Shown here: positions 43,828-52,534 of the stretch, piece by piece
How positions within the stretch are numbered: the first letter of the stretch is position 1
Layout of the letters: each line of letters begins with the position of its first letter
Assembly: GCF_003713065.1 (NCBI RefSeq)
Contig: NZ_CP033433.1
Span: 558,001-622,000 of the forward strand
From: Cohnella candidum
GTDB lineage: Bacteria; Bacillota; Bacilli; Paenibacillales; Paenibacillaceae
Direction: 5' to 3'
Length of the DNA stretch: 64,000 bases
Notes under the pieces: model-generated
Database searches by the model: none
What the model was told of the DNA's origin: nothing
What the model saw: the letters and a program-made list of their open reading frames with translations, nothing else
Position numbers and translations under genes: made by a program

Positions 43828-44865
43828 TTGAATCGACTATACAGGCATCATTTGTTCTGGCCGCTGGCCGTGCTGGCGGCGCTGCTGCTGTTTAACCTGC
43901 TGTATTCCCCGGACTTCTTCAATCTTGTCGTGAGGAACGGGCATTTGTACGGAAGCCTGATCGACATCCTGAACTTCGGCGCGCCGCTCATGCTGGTGGC
44001 GATCGGCATGACGCTCGTCATCGCGACCAAGGGCATCGACTTGTCCGTCGGCTCGATCGTGGCCATCGCGGGCGCGCAGGCGTGCCTCACGATCAGCAAA
44101 GGCGCCGACCAGAACGCGTGGGGCGTCGTGCTCTCGGCGATCGGGCTGGCGATCGGACTTTCTCTCGTGCTTGGTGCGTGGAACGGATTCCTCGTCTCCG
44201 CGACCGGTATCCAGCCGATCATCGCGACGCTTATTCTCATGGTCGCGGGACGCGGCATCGCTCAGTTGATCACGAGCGGGCAAATCATCACCATCTCAAG
44301 CGATCGATACGGGTACATCGGGATCGGTTCCCTCGCCGCGCTTCCTTTCTCGATCTTCGTCGTCGCGGCCGTGTTCCTTCTCGTTTCTCTGCTGATCCGC
44401 CGGACCGCGCTCGGCCTGTTCATCGAGTCGGTCGGCTGCAATCCCCGGGCGAGCCGGCTCATCGGCATCCGCTCCCGCCTGGTCCTCGTCACGGTGTACG
44501 TGTTCAGCGGATTGTGCGCGGGCGTCGCCGGCCTTATCCTCAGCTCCAACGTCGCGAGCGCCGACGGCAACAACGCCGGCCTGTGGTATGAGCTCGACGC
44601 CATCCTCGCGGTCGTCATCGGGGGGACGTCCCTCAACGGAGGACGGTTCTATCTCGCCGGAACGGTGGTCGGAGCGCTGATCATCCAGACGCTCACGACG
44701 ACGATCTACATGATCGGCGTTCCGCCCGAAATCACGCTCGTCGTGAAAGCGTTCGTCGTGCTCGCCGTCTGCCTGATCCAGTCCGAATCGTTCCGCAAGA
44801 AAATCGTGCAGCGCTGGAAGACGAGACGTTATCCGGCCGAAAGGGAGGTGGCCCGCCATGTTTAA
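43828..44865 (+). CDS. ytfT: sugar ABC transporter permease (YtfT-like)
   Basis: The 345-residue RbsC-family permease has 8-10 hydrophobic segments. The family motif GMTLVIATKGIDLSVGSIVA is near residue 56 and DAILAVVIGGTSLNGGRFYLA near residue 256. The TTG at 43828 is preferred because GGGAGGG is 8 bases upstream; a GTG at 43819 abuts it. The 3' end overlaps the next permease gene by 8 bases. Confidence 0.9.
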   Translation: MNRLYRHHLFWPLAVLAALLLFNLLYSPDFFNLVVRNGHLYGSLIDILNFGAPLMLVAIGMTLVIATKGIDLSVGSIVAIAGAQACLTISKGADQNAWGVVLSAIGLAIGLSLVLGAWNGFLVSATGIQPIIATLILMVAGRGIAQLITSGQIITISSDRYGYIGIGSLAALPFSIFVVAAVFLLVSLLIRRTALGLFIESVGCNPRASRLIGIRSRLVLVTVYVFSGLCAGVAGLILSSNVASADGNNAGLWYELDAILAVVIGGTSLNGGRFYLAGTVVGALIIQTLTTTIYMIGVPPEITLVVKAFVVLAVCLIQSESFRKKIVQRWKTRRYPAEREVARHV

Positions 44866-45823
44866 CCGCAAATACCTGCCCATCCTCGTGACGTTCGGGC
44901 TGTTCGCGTTCCTTTTCGCGGCAGGCTCTTTCCGGTACACCGGCTTCTTCTCCTTCCAGGTGTTCCTGAACCTGCTGATCGATAACGCGTTCCTGCTCAT
45001 CACCGCGGTCGGCATGACCTTCGTCATCCTCTCGGGCGGCATCGATCTGTCGGTCGGCTCGGTCATCGCGCTGACGACGATGATTTCCGCGAGCCTCGTC
45101 CAGGAGCACGGATGGCCGCCGGGCGCGGTCATTCCGCTCGTGCTCGTCCTGGGATCGGGCTTCGGCTGGCTGATGGGGGCGATCATCCACTATTTCAAGA
45201 TCCAGCCGTTCATCGTGACGCTGGCCGGGATGTTCCTCGCCAGGGGGCTTTGTTACGTCATCAGCATCGATACGATCACGATCGATAACGCGTTTTATAC
45301 CAAGGTCGCCCAGACGAAAATCCACCTGTGGAGCGGAACGAGCATTTCGATCAGCGTCATCATCGCGCTGGCCGTCGTCGCCGTCGCTCTGTACCTCGCG
45401 CATTATACGAGGTTCGGACGCAGCGTCTATGCGATCGGCGGCAGCGAGCAATCCGCGCTGCTGATGGGACTTCCCGTCGCCCGCACGCAGATCCTCATTT
45501 ATACGCTCAGCGGTTTTTGTTCCTCGCTCGCCGGCGTCGTATTCACCTTCTACATGCTGTCCGGCTACGGCTTGCACGCGGTCGGAATGGAGCTGGACAC
45601 GATCGCGGCGGTCGTCATCGGGGGGACGCTCCTGACGGGAGGAGTCGGGTTCGTCGCCGGCACGGTCTTCGGGGTGCTGATCCAGGGCCTGATCCAGACG
45701 ATCATCAGCTTCGAAGGCACGCTGAGCTCTTGGTGGACCAAAATCGTCATCGGCATGCTGCTCTTCTTGTTCATCCTGCTGCAGCGGCTGTTGAGCGCTA
45801 GACGGCAATCGGTTAAAGCCTGA
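44858..45823 (+). CDS. yjfF: sugar ABC transporter permease (YjfF-like)
   Basis: This 321-residue RbsC-family permease is the heterodimer partner of the preceding protein. GMTFVILSGGIDLSVGSVIA near residue 50 and DTIAAVVIGGTLLTGGVGFV near residue 247 are the two conserved family motifs. AAAGGGAGGTG precedes the ATG. Having two different permeases is the layout of the YtfQRT-YjfF furanose importer, in contrast to the single RbsC of ribose systems. Confidence 0.9.
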   Translation: MFNRKYLPILVTFGLFAFLFAAGSFRYTGFFSFQVFLNLLIDNAFLLITAVGMTFVILSGGIDLSVGSVIALTTMISASLVQEHGWPPGAVIPLVLVLGSGFGWLMGAIIHYFKIQPFIVTLAGMFLARGLCYVISIDTITIDNAFYTKVAQTKIHLWSGTSISISVIIALAVVAVALYLAHYTRFGRSVYAIGGSEQSALLMGLPVARTQILIYTLSGFCSSLAGVVFTFYMLSGYGLHAVGMELDTIAAVVIGGTLLTGGVGFVAGTVFGVLIQGLIQTIISFEGTLSSWWTKIVIGMLLFLFILLQRLLSARRQSVKA

Positions 45824-45863
45824 CGACGAATGTGGCTTAAATCGCGATGGGAGGCACCGCACG

Positions 45864-47906
45864 ATGGAATGGAAAACGTTGGCCCGCAGTTTCGCACGTT
45901 CGCCTTCTCGATCGATCGGGACGAAGGTATTTCTGCTGTTTTTCTGTTTCGTGTGCCTCTCCGTCGCGTCGCTGGGCGTGTTCTCCTTCACCACGGCGCG
46001 ATCCGCCATGATGGCGCAGACGGAGTCGAACTCCGGCCAAGCGATCGTGCTGGCGGGAGAGAAGCTGGACATGAAGCAGCAGTTTTATCTCGATCTGACG
46101 GGGCAGTTGATCAAAAACAGCGAATTCGTGGATAATCTCTTCCAATTCGCCAACGCTTCGACGATGCCGGCGGGCGAGCTGGATAACCGTATCGCGGCGG
46201 TACGCGATCTGCTGGACCAGTTGATCCTGTCGGACCCGCGGATCCGGGACATGACCTTGTATTCCTTGGAGGATGCCGTCCCTCCGATCAGCACCGACCG
46301 TGAAAACACCGCTTGGGACGAGAACGCTGCTTGGGTCCGGAAGGTCAAGGACGGCAACGGCCGACCGATCTGGCTGCCGATCGAAGACCGGGGTTACCGG
46401 GGGAACTCCCCGAAGCCGGTATTCGCCTACGGCCGGATGATCGGCAAGATGAACACCGGCTCCAGCGACTACGTGCTCCTGGTCCAAATCGAAGCTTCCG
46501 TGCTGGAAAGCATGATCGGCGGCGTCCGGATAAGTCCGTCCGCGGAAACCGCGCTGTTCGGGGAAGACGGCAAGCCGCTGATCAGCACGCTCGGCGCTGC
46601 CGGCCTGTCTTCACTGCAAGTTTCAGCCGGTCAAGATGAAGAAGGCCAAACGGAGCGCAGGGACGACCGGTTCTTCGCGTACCGCAAATCGCCGGTGACC
46701 GGATGGACGCTCGCCGGCATCGCCCCGCTGAAGGAGTTGACCGGAGCCACCGACCGGATCCGGACGACGACCTATGCCGCCATCGGCGTCAGCGTGCTGC
46801 TCGCGCTGATTGCCGGAATCTGGCTCGTCGCGATGATCGGATCGCCGCTGGGCAAGCTCGAGAGCCTGATGGGGCAAGCCGCCGGCGGAGATTTGCGCGG
46901 CAGGCTCCGGCACCGCGGCAAGGACGAGATCGGAAGGGTGGCGGAAGCCTATAATCGGATGATGGAGCAGATCGCCCATCTCATCCGGGAGACCCGCTCT
47001 ACCGTCGACGAGGTCGCCGCGTCCAGCGGAGAACTGGCGGGCGTCGCAAGCCAAACCGCGGATTCTTCCGCCGAAATCCACCTGGCGAGCGAACAAATCG
47101 CGACGGGCGCGGTGGAGTTGGCCGCGAACGCCGAGAGGACCAGCGTCCGGGTGGACGAACTGGGCCAATGCCTGGCCGAGGTGTTGGTCCAGCAGGATAA
47201 GATGGCGGCTGCCGCTCGGGAAGCCTTCGAGTCGTGCCGCATCGGAAGCCGCGACGTCGAGGAATTGCTGCGCAAATCCGACCTGGCGGAGATCCGGCTG
47301 CGTCAGGCAGGCGGGCGCGTGAACGGCTTGGCGCAAAGCGCCGCTTCCATTCGGGAGCTGCTCGGGTTCATGACTCAGATGGCCAAGCAGACGACCATCC
47401 TCTCGCTGAATGCCTCGATCGAAGCGACCAGAGCCGGGGCCGCCGGCGCGGGCTTCAAAGTCATCGCGGAAGAAATCCGTCGGCTTGCAGACCGCTCGAA
47501 TGCCTCGATCGCCCACGCCGAAGAGCTGATCGAGGCGATCCGAAGCGAGGTGGACGGCACGGCGGACACGATGGCCGACGCGCTCCCGTTCTTCGGGGAT
47601 ATGGCGGAGGGCGTCCACGAGGTTCACCGGCATTTCACGAACGTCCGGGGGAGCATGGATCATATGTTGGAGCTGACGAATGCGGTGACTGGCGCCGTGC
47701 GCGAGCTGGAATACACCCAAAACGCGCTCTCGATGGCCATGCAGGAGGTATCCGCCGTATCGGAGGAGTCGTCCGCCTCGTCCGAACAAGTGGCTTCGCT
47801 TTGTTCCGTACAAATGAAGGTCGGGGAAAGCCTGCTGGAAATTTCGAACGGAATGAAGGAAGTTTCAGGCAGGCTGGAGAATCAAATGACGAGCTTTATC
47901 GTTTGA
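45864..47906 (+). CDS. methyl-accepting chemotaxis protein
   Basis: The 680-residue chemoreceptor has TM1 near residues 21-43, an extracytoplasmic sensor domain of about 260 residues, TM2 near 305-327, HAMP near 327-380, and a long cytoplasmic coiled-coil. The signalling tip reads MAKQTTILSLNASIEATRAG, then GFKVIAEEIRRLADRS, near residues 505-545. It is somewhat divergent from the canonical tip (Ala-Gly in place of Gly-Arg before GF) but complete. It begins 40 bases after the importer permease gene and is followed by a YtfQ-like binding protein gene, so it may detect that sugar through the binding protein. Confidence 0.9.
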   Translation: MEWKTLARSFARSPSRSIGTKVFLLFFCFVCLSVASLGVFSFTTARSAMMAQTESNSGQAIVLAGEKLDMKQQFYLDLTGQLIKNSEFVDNLFQFANASTMPAGELDNRIAAVRDLLDQLILSDPRIRDMTLYSLEDAVPPISTDRENTAWDENAAWVRKVKDGNGRPIWLPIEDRGYRGNSPKPVFAYGRMIGKMNTGSSDYVLLVQIEASVLESMIGGVRISPSAETALFGEDGKPLISTLGAAGLSSLQVSAGQDEEGQTERRDDRFFAYRKSPVTGWTLAGIAPLKELTGATDRIRTTTYAAIGVSVLLALIAGIWLVAMIGSPLGKLESLMGQAAGGDLRGRLRHRGKDEIGRVAEAYNRMMEQIAHLIRETRSTVDEVAASSGELAGVASQTADSSAEIHLASEQIATGAVELAANAERTSVRVDELGQCLAEVLVQQDKMAAAAREAFESCRIGSRDVEELLRKSDLAEIRLRQAGGRVNGLAQSAASIRELLGFMTQMAKQTTILSLNASIEATRAGAAGAGFKVIAEEIRRLADRSNASIAHAEELIEAIRSEVDGTADTMADALPFFGDMAEGVHEVHRHFTNVRGSMDHMLELTNAVTGAVRELEYTQNALSMAMQEVSAVSEESSASSEQVASLCSVQMKVGESLLEISNGMKEVSGRLENQMTSFIV

Positions 47907-47943
47907 TCATGCGACATACGGAACACGGAGGCGAGGACACGGC

Positions 47944-48996
47944 ATGTTCAGATCCAGAATGATAGCCGTCGGCTTGATCTATCTTCTCACGATAGCGATC
48001 GGCAGCGGCTGCATGTCGGCGGGAAGTTCCCGGGACCCCACGGCGTCGGCCGCGGGGACGGCGGTACCCCGCGAAATCCAAACCGCTCCGCCCGACGACA
48101 GCGGCAAGCTGGGAAGACCGATCGTCCTCGGATTTTCCCAGCTCGGCTCGGAAAGCGATTGGCGCCGGGCGAACACGAAATCGATCCAGGAAGCGGCGGC
48201 CGAAGCGGGCATGACCCTCACGCTGGAAAACGCCGAGCAATCCCAAGAGAAACAGATCGAAGCGATCCGTTCCTTCATCAAGAGCAAGGTCGACGTCATC
48301 GCTTTCGCGCCCGTCATCCAATCCGGATGGGAACCGATCCTGAAGGAAGCGAAGCAGGCCGGCATTCCCGTCATCCTGACGGACCGCGCGGTCGACGTTC
48401 AAGACTCCTCGCTGTACGTCACGTTCATCGGGTCGGACTTTTACGAAGAAGGGGTCAAGGCGGGCAAATACCTGCTCGACAAGATGCGCGACAAGCCCGG
48501 TCCCGTCCGCATCGTCGAGCTGGCCGGGACGGTCGGTTCCTCCCCTTCGATCGATCGGGGGCAAGGCTTCCGCGATACGATAGCCTCGCGGCCGGAGCTC
48601 ACGATCGTGCGCAGCGCGCCGGCGGACTTCACCTTCGAAAAAGGGAAAACGGTCATGGCGGATTTCCTGCGCAAGGAGAAAGAGCCTCCGCAGGTGCTGT
48701 TCGCCCATAACGACGACATGGCGTTGGGCGCCATCGAAGCCATTGAGGAAGCAGGGCTGAAGCCGGGCAAAGACATCGTCATCATTTCCGTCGACGGCAC
48801 CCGCAAGGCGTTCGAGATGATGGCGAAAGGCAAAATCAACAGCGTCGTCGAGTGCAATCCGCTGCTCGGTCCGATGATCATGCAGGCGGCCAAGGAAATC
48901 ATGCAGGGCCGTACGCTGCCCAAACGGATCGCGCCGCCGGAGAGCGTGTTCACGGAAGAGATGGCGGCCAAAGAAGTGGATAACCGGAAATATTAA
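47944..48996 (+). CDS. second YtfQ-like sugar-binding lipoprotein
   Basis: The 350-residue protein is a clear paralogue of the product of 41171-42235. Both share LGFSQLGSESDWRRANTKSI (or close variant), VDVIAFAPVIQSGWEPILKE and VFAHNDDMALGAIEAIEEAG-type segments. The signal ends IAIGSGCMSAG, a less typical lipobox. The gene lies behind the chemoreceptor gene and before a terminator, at the end of the importer operon. It may be a second ligand receptor for the importer, or the dedicated ligand presenter for the chemoreceptor; sequence alone does not decide. Confidence 0.87.
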   Translation: MFRSRMIAVGLIYLLTIAIGSGCMSAGSSRDPTASAAGTAVPREIQTAPPDDSGKLGRPIVLGFSQLGSESDWRRANTKSIQEAAAEAGMTLTLENAEQSQEKQIEAIRSFIKSKVDVIAFAPVIQSGWEPILKEAKQAGIPVILTDRAVDVQDSSLYVTFIGSDFYEEGVKAGKYLLDKMRDKPGPVRIVELAGTVGSSPSIDRGQGFRDTIASRPELTIVRSAPADFTFEKGKTVMADFLRKEKEPPQVLFAHNDDMALGAIEAIEEAGLKPGKDIVIISVDGTRKAFEMMAKGKINSVVECNPLLGPMIMQAAKEIMQGRTLPKRIAPPESVFTEEMAAKEVDNRKY

Positions 48997-49001
48997 TGGC
49001 G

Positions 49002-49035
49002 CAGGGCCTTCCGTAACGGGAAGGCCCTGTTGCCT
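49002..49035 (+). terminator. terminator-like hairpin ending the importer operon
   Basis: CAGGGCCTTCC pairs with GGAAGGCCCTG around GTAACG, followed by a mixed TTGCCTCTCTT tract. Confidence 0.75.
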
Positions 49036-49116
49036 CTCTTAACGCGTTCTAAAGATTCTACTGTTTTCCAAAAAAAATTACTCCCTCGGGGTGACGGAAT
49101 TTATATTATGATTGTT

Positions 49117-49132
49117 TTGACAGCGTTTTCAT
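49117..49132. promoter_or_regulatory. cre-like CcpA site
   Basis: TTGACAGCGTTTTCAT fits WTGNAANCGNWWNCAW with one mismatch (C for the first A). It lies 19 bases upstream of the response regulator start, downstream of an AT-rich stretch that may hold the promoter. Confidence 0.5.
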
Positions 49133-49150
49133 GACGAAGGTGGGAGAACG

Positions 49151-50689
49151 ATGGCTACTTTGTTATTAGTCGATGACGAACCTCGCCAAGTCCGGTCCCT
49201 TGCCGCCATCATCGGCAGGCAGCGGCCGGCGTACCGCGTGCTGGAAGCGACGGACGCCGAATCCGCGTGGGACATCATCGAAGCGGAACACGTGGACGCG
49301 GTGCTGACGGACATCCGGATGCCCGAGGTAGACGGACTGACGTTGATCGAAAGGATCGTCCGCCGCAAGCCGCATATCAAAACGGTGCTGATCAGCGGAT
49401 ACGGCCAATTCGACTACGCGAAGCAGGCGATCGAGCACCGGGTCGTGGAATATTTGGTCAAGCCGATCGGCTTGCCGGAAATCGACCGCATGCTGGTGAA
49501 GCTGGACGAACTGTTCACGGCCGAAACCTCCTTGAAACAATCTTTCTCGGTTTACGCGGAACATTTGTGGAACTCGCTGATTTCCGGATCGTTGAACGAC
49601 AGCCAGCGGCAGGAACTCGAATCCCGGATTCCGACCGCCGGGGCGGGAATCGCCATGGTATTCGATCCCGGAGTCGGCTCACCGGAGGAGTCTACGCAAC
49701 GTAAAATGAACGAACTGCTGTCCGCTATGGGACCCTCTGCGATTTTCCGCGATACGGCATCCGGCAGCTTAGTCTCGTTCGCGTGGTTGGATCGCCCGCT
49801 TGCCGCCAGACCATCCGAGACGGTGAGCAAGGTCGTCCGGCTGTTCGAAAAGCTGCGGGCGGACGGGATGGAGGATGCAGCGCTCGGCGTCAGTACGATC
49901 CGGGCCGATTTGTCCCGAAATCTCAAAGCCGCCTACGACGAAGCGGTGCTGGCCTTGCGTCATCGCTTCTACGCGCACGGTGAACCGATTCTGTGGGCAA
50001 CCGACGTTCGGCCGTTTACGGGAACCGTTAAGCCGGCCTCCCAAGAGTTGGCCGAGCCGTTGACGCTCGCGGTGAAAGCCGGGGACCGCAAGCGGGCGAT
50101 GGAGCTGATCCGCTCGTTCTTTCAAGCGGGGGAAACCCCTCCCTATCCGGATCCGGAGAGGCTGAAAGAGGAGCTGAACCTGATCTTGTGGCAGCTGACA
50201 GAAGGGCTTCGGCATAGGGTCCCGCCTGAAACGAAAGAGCTGTCGTTTGCCGAAAACAAGAGCCTGCTTGCGGCTTGCGGGGATTACCAGGAATTGCGAT
50301 ACCGATTCAAGAAGCTGGTCGATGGGTGGCTTGAGCTCGCGGGCAAGGCGCACCAGGACAAGAACGGCATTCTCGTCCTTCAGTGCCAAGCTTATCTGCA
50401 GCAGCATTACAAGGAAGAGATTTCGCTGGAGTCCGTCGCGGCGATGTTCCACTTTAATCCTTCGTATTTCAGCAACCTGTTCAAAAGCAAAGCCGGCGTC
50501 AACTTCTCCGAATATCTGATCGACCTGCGGATTCGCGAAGCGAAGGCGATCCTGGACAACGGCGAACACAAAATCGCCGACGTCTCGGCGATGGTCGGGT
50601 TCCGCGACGCGGCCTATTTCAACAAGATGTTCAAGCGCAAAACCGGGATTTCCCCGAACGCCTATCGCCAAATGAACGGAAGAAAATAA
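49151..50689 (+). CDS. response regulator, REC plus AraC-type DNA-binding domain (YesN type)
   Basis: The 512-residue protein has an N-terminal receiver (LLLVDDEPRQV, phospho-acceptor Asp54 in VLTDIRMPEVDG, Lys in YLVKPIG). A central region of roughly 270 residues follows, then AraC helix-turn-helix motifs SVAAMFHFNPSYFSNLFKSK and VGFRDAAYFNKMFKRKTG. The stop is directly abutted by the sensor kinase start. Probable target: the binding protein/permease/GH127 operon that follows. GGTGGGAG precedes the ATG. Confidence 0.92.
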   Translation: MATLLLVDDEPRQVRSLAAIIGRQRPAYRVLEATDAESAWDIIEAEHVDAVLTDIRMPEVDGLTLIERIVRRKPHIKTVLISGYGQFDYAKQAIEHRVVEYLVKPIGLPEIDRMLVKLDELFTAETSLKQSFSVYAEHLWNSLISGSLNDSQRQELESRIPTAGAGIAMVFDPGVGSPEESTQRKMNELLSAMGPSAIFRDTASGSLVSFAWLDRPLAARPSETVSKVVRLFEKLRADGMEDAALGVSTIRADLSRNLKAAYDEAVLALRHRFYAHGEPILWATDVRPFTGTVKPASQELAEPLTLAVKAGDRKRAMELIRSFFQAGETPPYPDPERLKEELNLILWQLTEGLRHRVPPETKELSFAENKSLLAACGDYQELRYRFKKLVDGWLELAGKAHQDKNGILVLQCQAYLQQHYKEEISLESVAAMFHFNPSYFSNLFKSKAGVNFSEYLIDLRIREAKAILDNGEHKIADVSAMVGFRDAAYFNKMFKRKTGISPNAYRQMNGRK

Positions 50690-52534
50690 ATGAAGCGCAT
50701 CCTCCAAGCGGTGAAGGAAAGCCGCCTCCACACCAAGCTGCTCAGCACGTATATTTTCCTGCTCGCCGTCACGATCCTCGTGCTTAGCTTCAGCGATTAC
50801 CAGCTCAGCCGCCGTACCGTTCTAGAGATGGCGAAGAAGGACGTCTTCACGATCGTGAAGAAGAACAACGAAATCCTGGACGCGAAATTTTCCCGGATCC
50901 GGGAAATGATTTACGGATTCACCGAGGACGCAGACTTCTATGATGCCTTTTCCCATTTGCACCCGGCCAACCGGACGGAAGTGCTGACGGCCGACCTTCG
51001 CATCAAGGGAATTCTGGACAAATATTTCGCCCAGTCCCAAGACCTGTATTCCGTGCAGGTCGCGACCTCCTATTTCATCTTCGGGACGGCTTCGTCCGCG
51101 AACAGCGAGCACGCCAAAAACTTCATCCCGATGCAGGGCTTCTCGGACACCGAAATCAGCCGGATCGCCCGCCGCGGCTCGGGAAAAACGGAATGGGTGC
51201 CGACGTACGATTTCGCCGAGATGTATCGGGTTCCTTATTTGAAGGACATGGATTACGACTACAAATACTTGTTTTCCGCAGTTTCGATGATTCAAGGCAC
51301 TTACTTCAAAGGTACTTTCCGCGCCTATTCGGACATGCAGGATAAGCCGATCCTGATCCTTAACTTCAAGGACTCGCTTTTCTCGGGCGTGTTCGCCGGG
51401 AGCATTCCGGTCAGCGGCAGCACGTATTTCGTCGTGGACGGTACGGGGCGGGTCGTCTCCCATCCCGACCGCAGCCTTCTGGCCAAGCCTATCGATCTTC
51501 CCGCGCTGCAGGAGTTAATGAATACGAAAAACGGCGTCAGGATGCTGGACATCGGGGGGAAGAAGCAAGTCGTCGCCTTCTCGCGCTCCGAAATTACCGG
51601 GTGGCTGAGCCTCGCCGTCATCCCGCCGGGAGAGCTGCTGGAACCCGTCATTCGTCAATACGTCCGCAACCTGATCGTTTCGGTGGGTCTGATCACCCTT
51701 TTGTTCATCAGCCTGTCTTTTTTCCTGTCCCGTACGATCACGCTTCCTTTAAGGAACATGATCCGGGCTTTCGTGAATACGGGGGAAGGGCGGTTCGACA
51801 CCCGTTTCGAGGAAACCGGCAGCTACGAGTTCAAAGTGCTGATGAAGAAGTACAACGACATGAACGAAAACATCCGCAAGCTGATCCAGGAAAATTACGA
51901 GACTCACATCCGCGAGCAAGAAGCCGAGATCAAAGCGCTGAATTTGCAGCTGGATCCCCATTTCATGTACAACACGCTGAACATGGTGAGCCTGATGTCG
52001 CTGGAGAAAGGGGAGAGCGAGATCAGCGAAGTTGTCGTCAGCCTCAGCAACATGCTCAAGCACATGGTGAAAACGGAGGCCGCCGTCGTCCGGTTCAAGG
52101 ATGACCTCACTTATTTGGAAGGTTACGTGACGATCATGAGCAAGCGGTTCGAGGGGGCGATCCGGGTGGAATACGAGATCGACCCCGGCATGCTGGAGGA
52201 CGAGGTTCCGAAGTTTTTCCTCCAGCCGATCGTCGAGAACGCGTTCGTTCACGGCTTCAAGCGGCTGAAAAAAGACGGTGTCCTGCGGATTTCCTGCTAT
52301 GAAAATGGGGACCGCCGCGTATTTCGGATCGAAGACAACGGAAGCGGCATGGATAACGCCAAGCGCGTCGACCTTCTCCAAGGAGAGCGCCATGTCGGGT
52401 TGTCCAACGTGAACCGGAGAATCCGGATTCTGTACGGGGAGCCGTACGGCTTGACCATTGAATCCGCTCCCGGGGAGGGCACCGCGGTGTCCGTGACGCT
52501 GCCGTTGTCCGGAAGGCTGGGAGGGACGGCATGA
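50690..52534 (+). CDS. sensor histidine kinase (YesM type)
   Basis: The 614-residue membrane kinase has TM1 near residues 16-37, an extracytoplasmic Cache-like sensor, TM2 near 327-350 (LIVSVGLITLLFISLSFFLS) and a HAMP region. The phospho-acceptor His is in QLDPHFMYNTLNMVS near residue 422. The ATPase domain has VENAFVHGFKRLKK, RIEDNGSGMDNAKR and VGLSNVNRRIRI. The ATG directly follows the regulator stop and the 3' end overlaps the next gene by ATGA, so the regulator, kinase and binding-protein genes are tightly coupled. Confidence 0.93.
   Translation: MKRILQAVKESRLHTKLLSTYIFLLAVTILVLSFSDYQLSRRTVLEMAKKDVFTIVKKNNEILDAKFSRIREMIYGFTEDADFYDAFSHLHPANRTEVLTADLRIKGILDKYFAQSQDLYSVQVATSYFIFGTASSANSEHAKNFIPMQGFSDTEISRIARRGSGKTEWVPTYDFAEMYRVPYLKDMDYDYKYLFSAVSMIQGTYFKGTFRAYSDMQDKPILILNFKDSLFSGVFAGSIPVSGSTYFVVDGTGRVVSHPDRSLLAKPIDLPALQELMNTKNGVRMLDIGGKKQVVAFSRSEITGWLSLAVIPPGELLEPVIRQYVRNLIVSVGLITLLFISLSFFLSRTITLPLRNMIRAFVNTGEGRFDTRFEETGSYEFKVLMKKYNDMNENIRKLIQENYETHIREQEAEIKALNLQLDPHFMYNTLNMVSLMSLEKGESEISEVVVSLSNMLKHMVKTEAAVVRFKDDLTYLEGYVTIMSKRFEGAIRVEYEIDPGMLEDEVPKFFLQPIVENAFVHGFKRLKKDGVLRISCYENGDRRVFRIEDNGSGMDNAKRVDLLQGERHVGLSNVNRRIRILYGEPYGLTIESAPGEGTAVSVTLPLSGRLGGTA

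Noticed and set aside
41189-43828. Antisense open frame of 879 codons opposite the YtfQ/YtfR-like genes
   Set aside because: Same pattern: biased composition, no recognisable domain, and both genes on the + strand are convincing.
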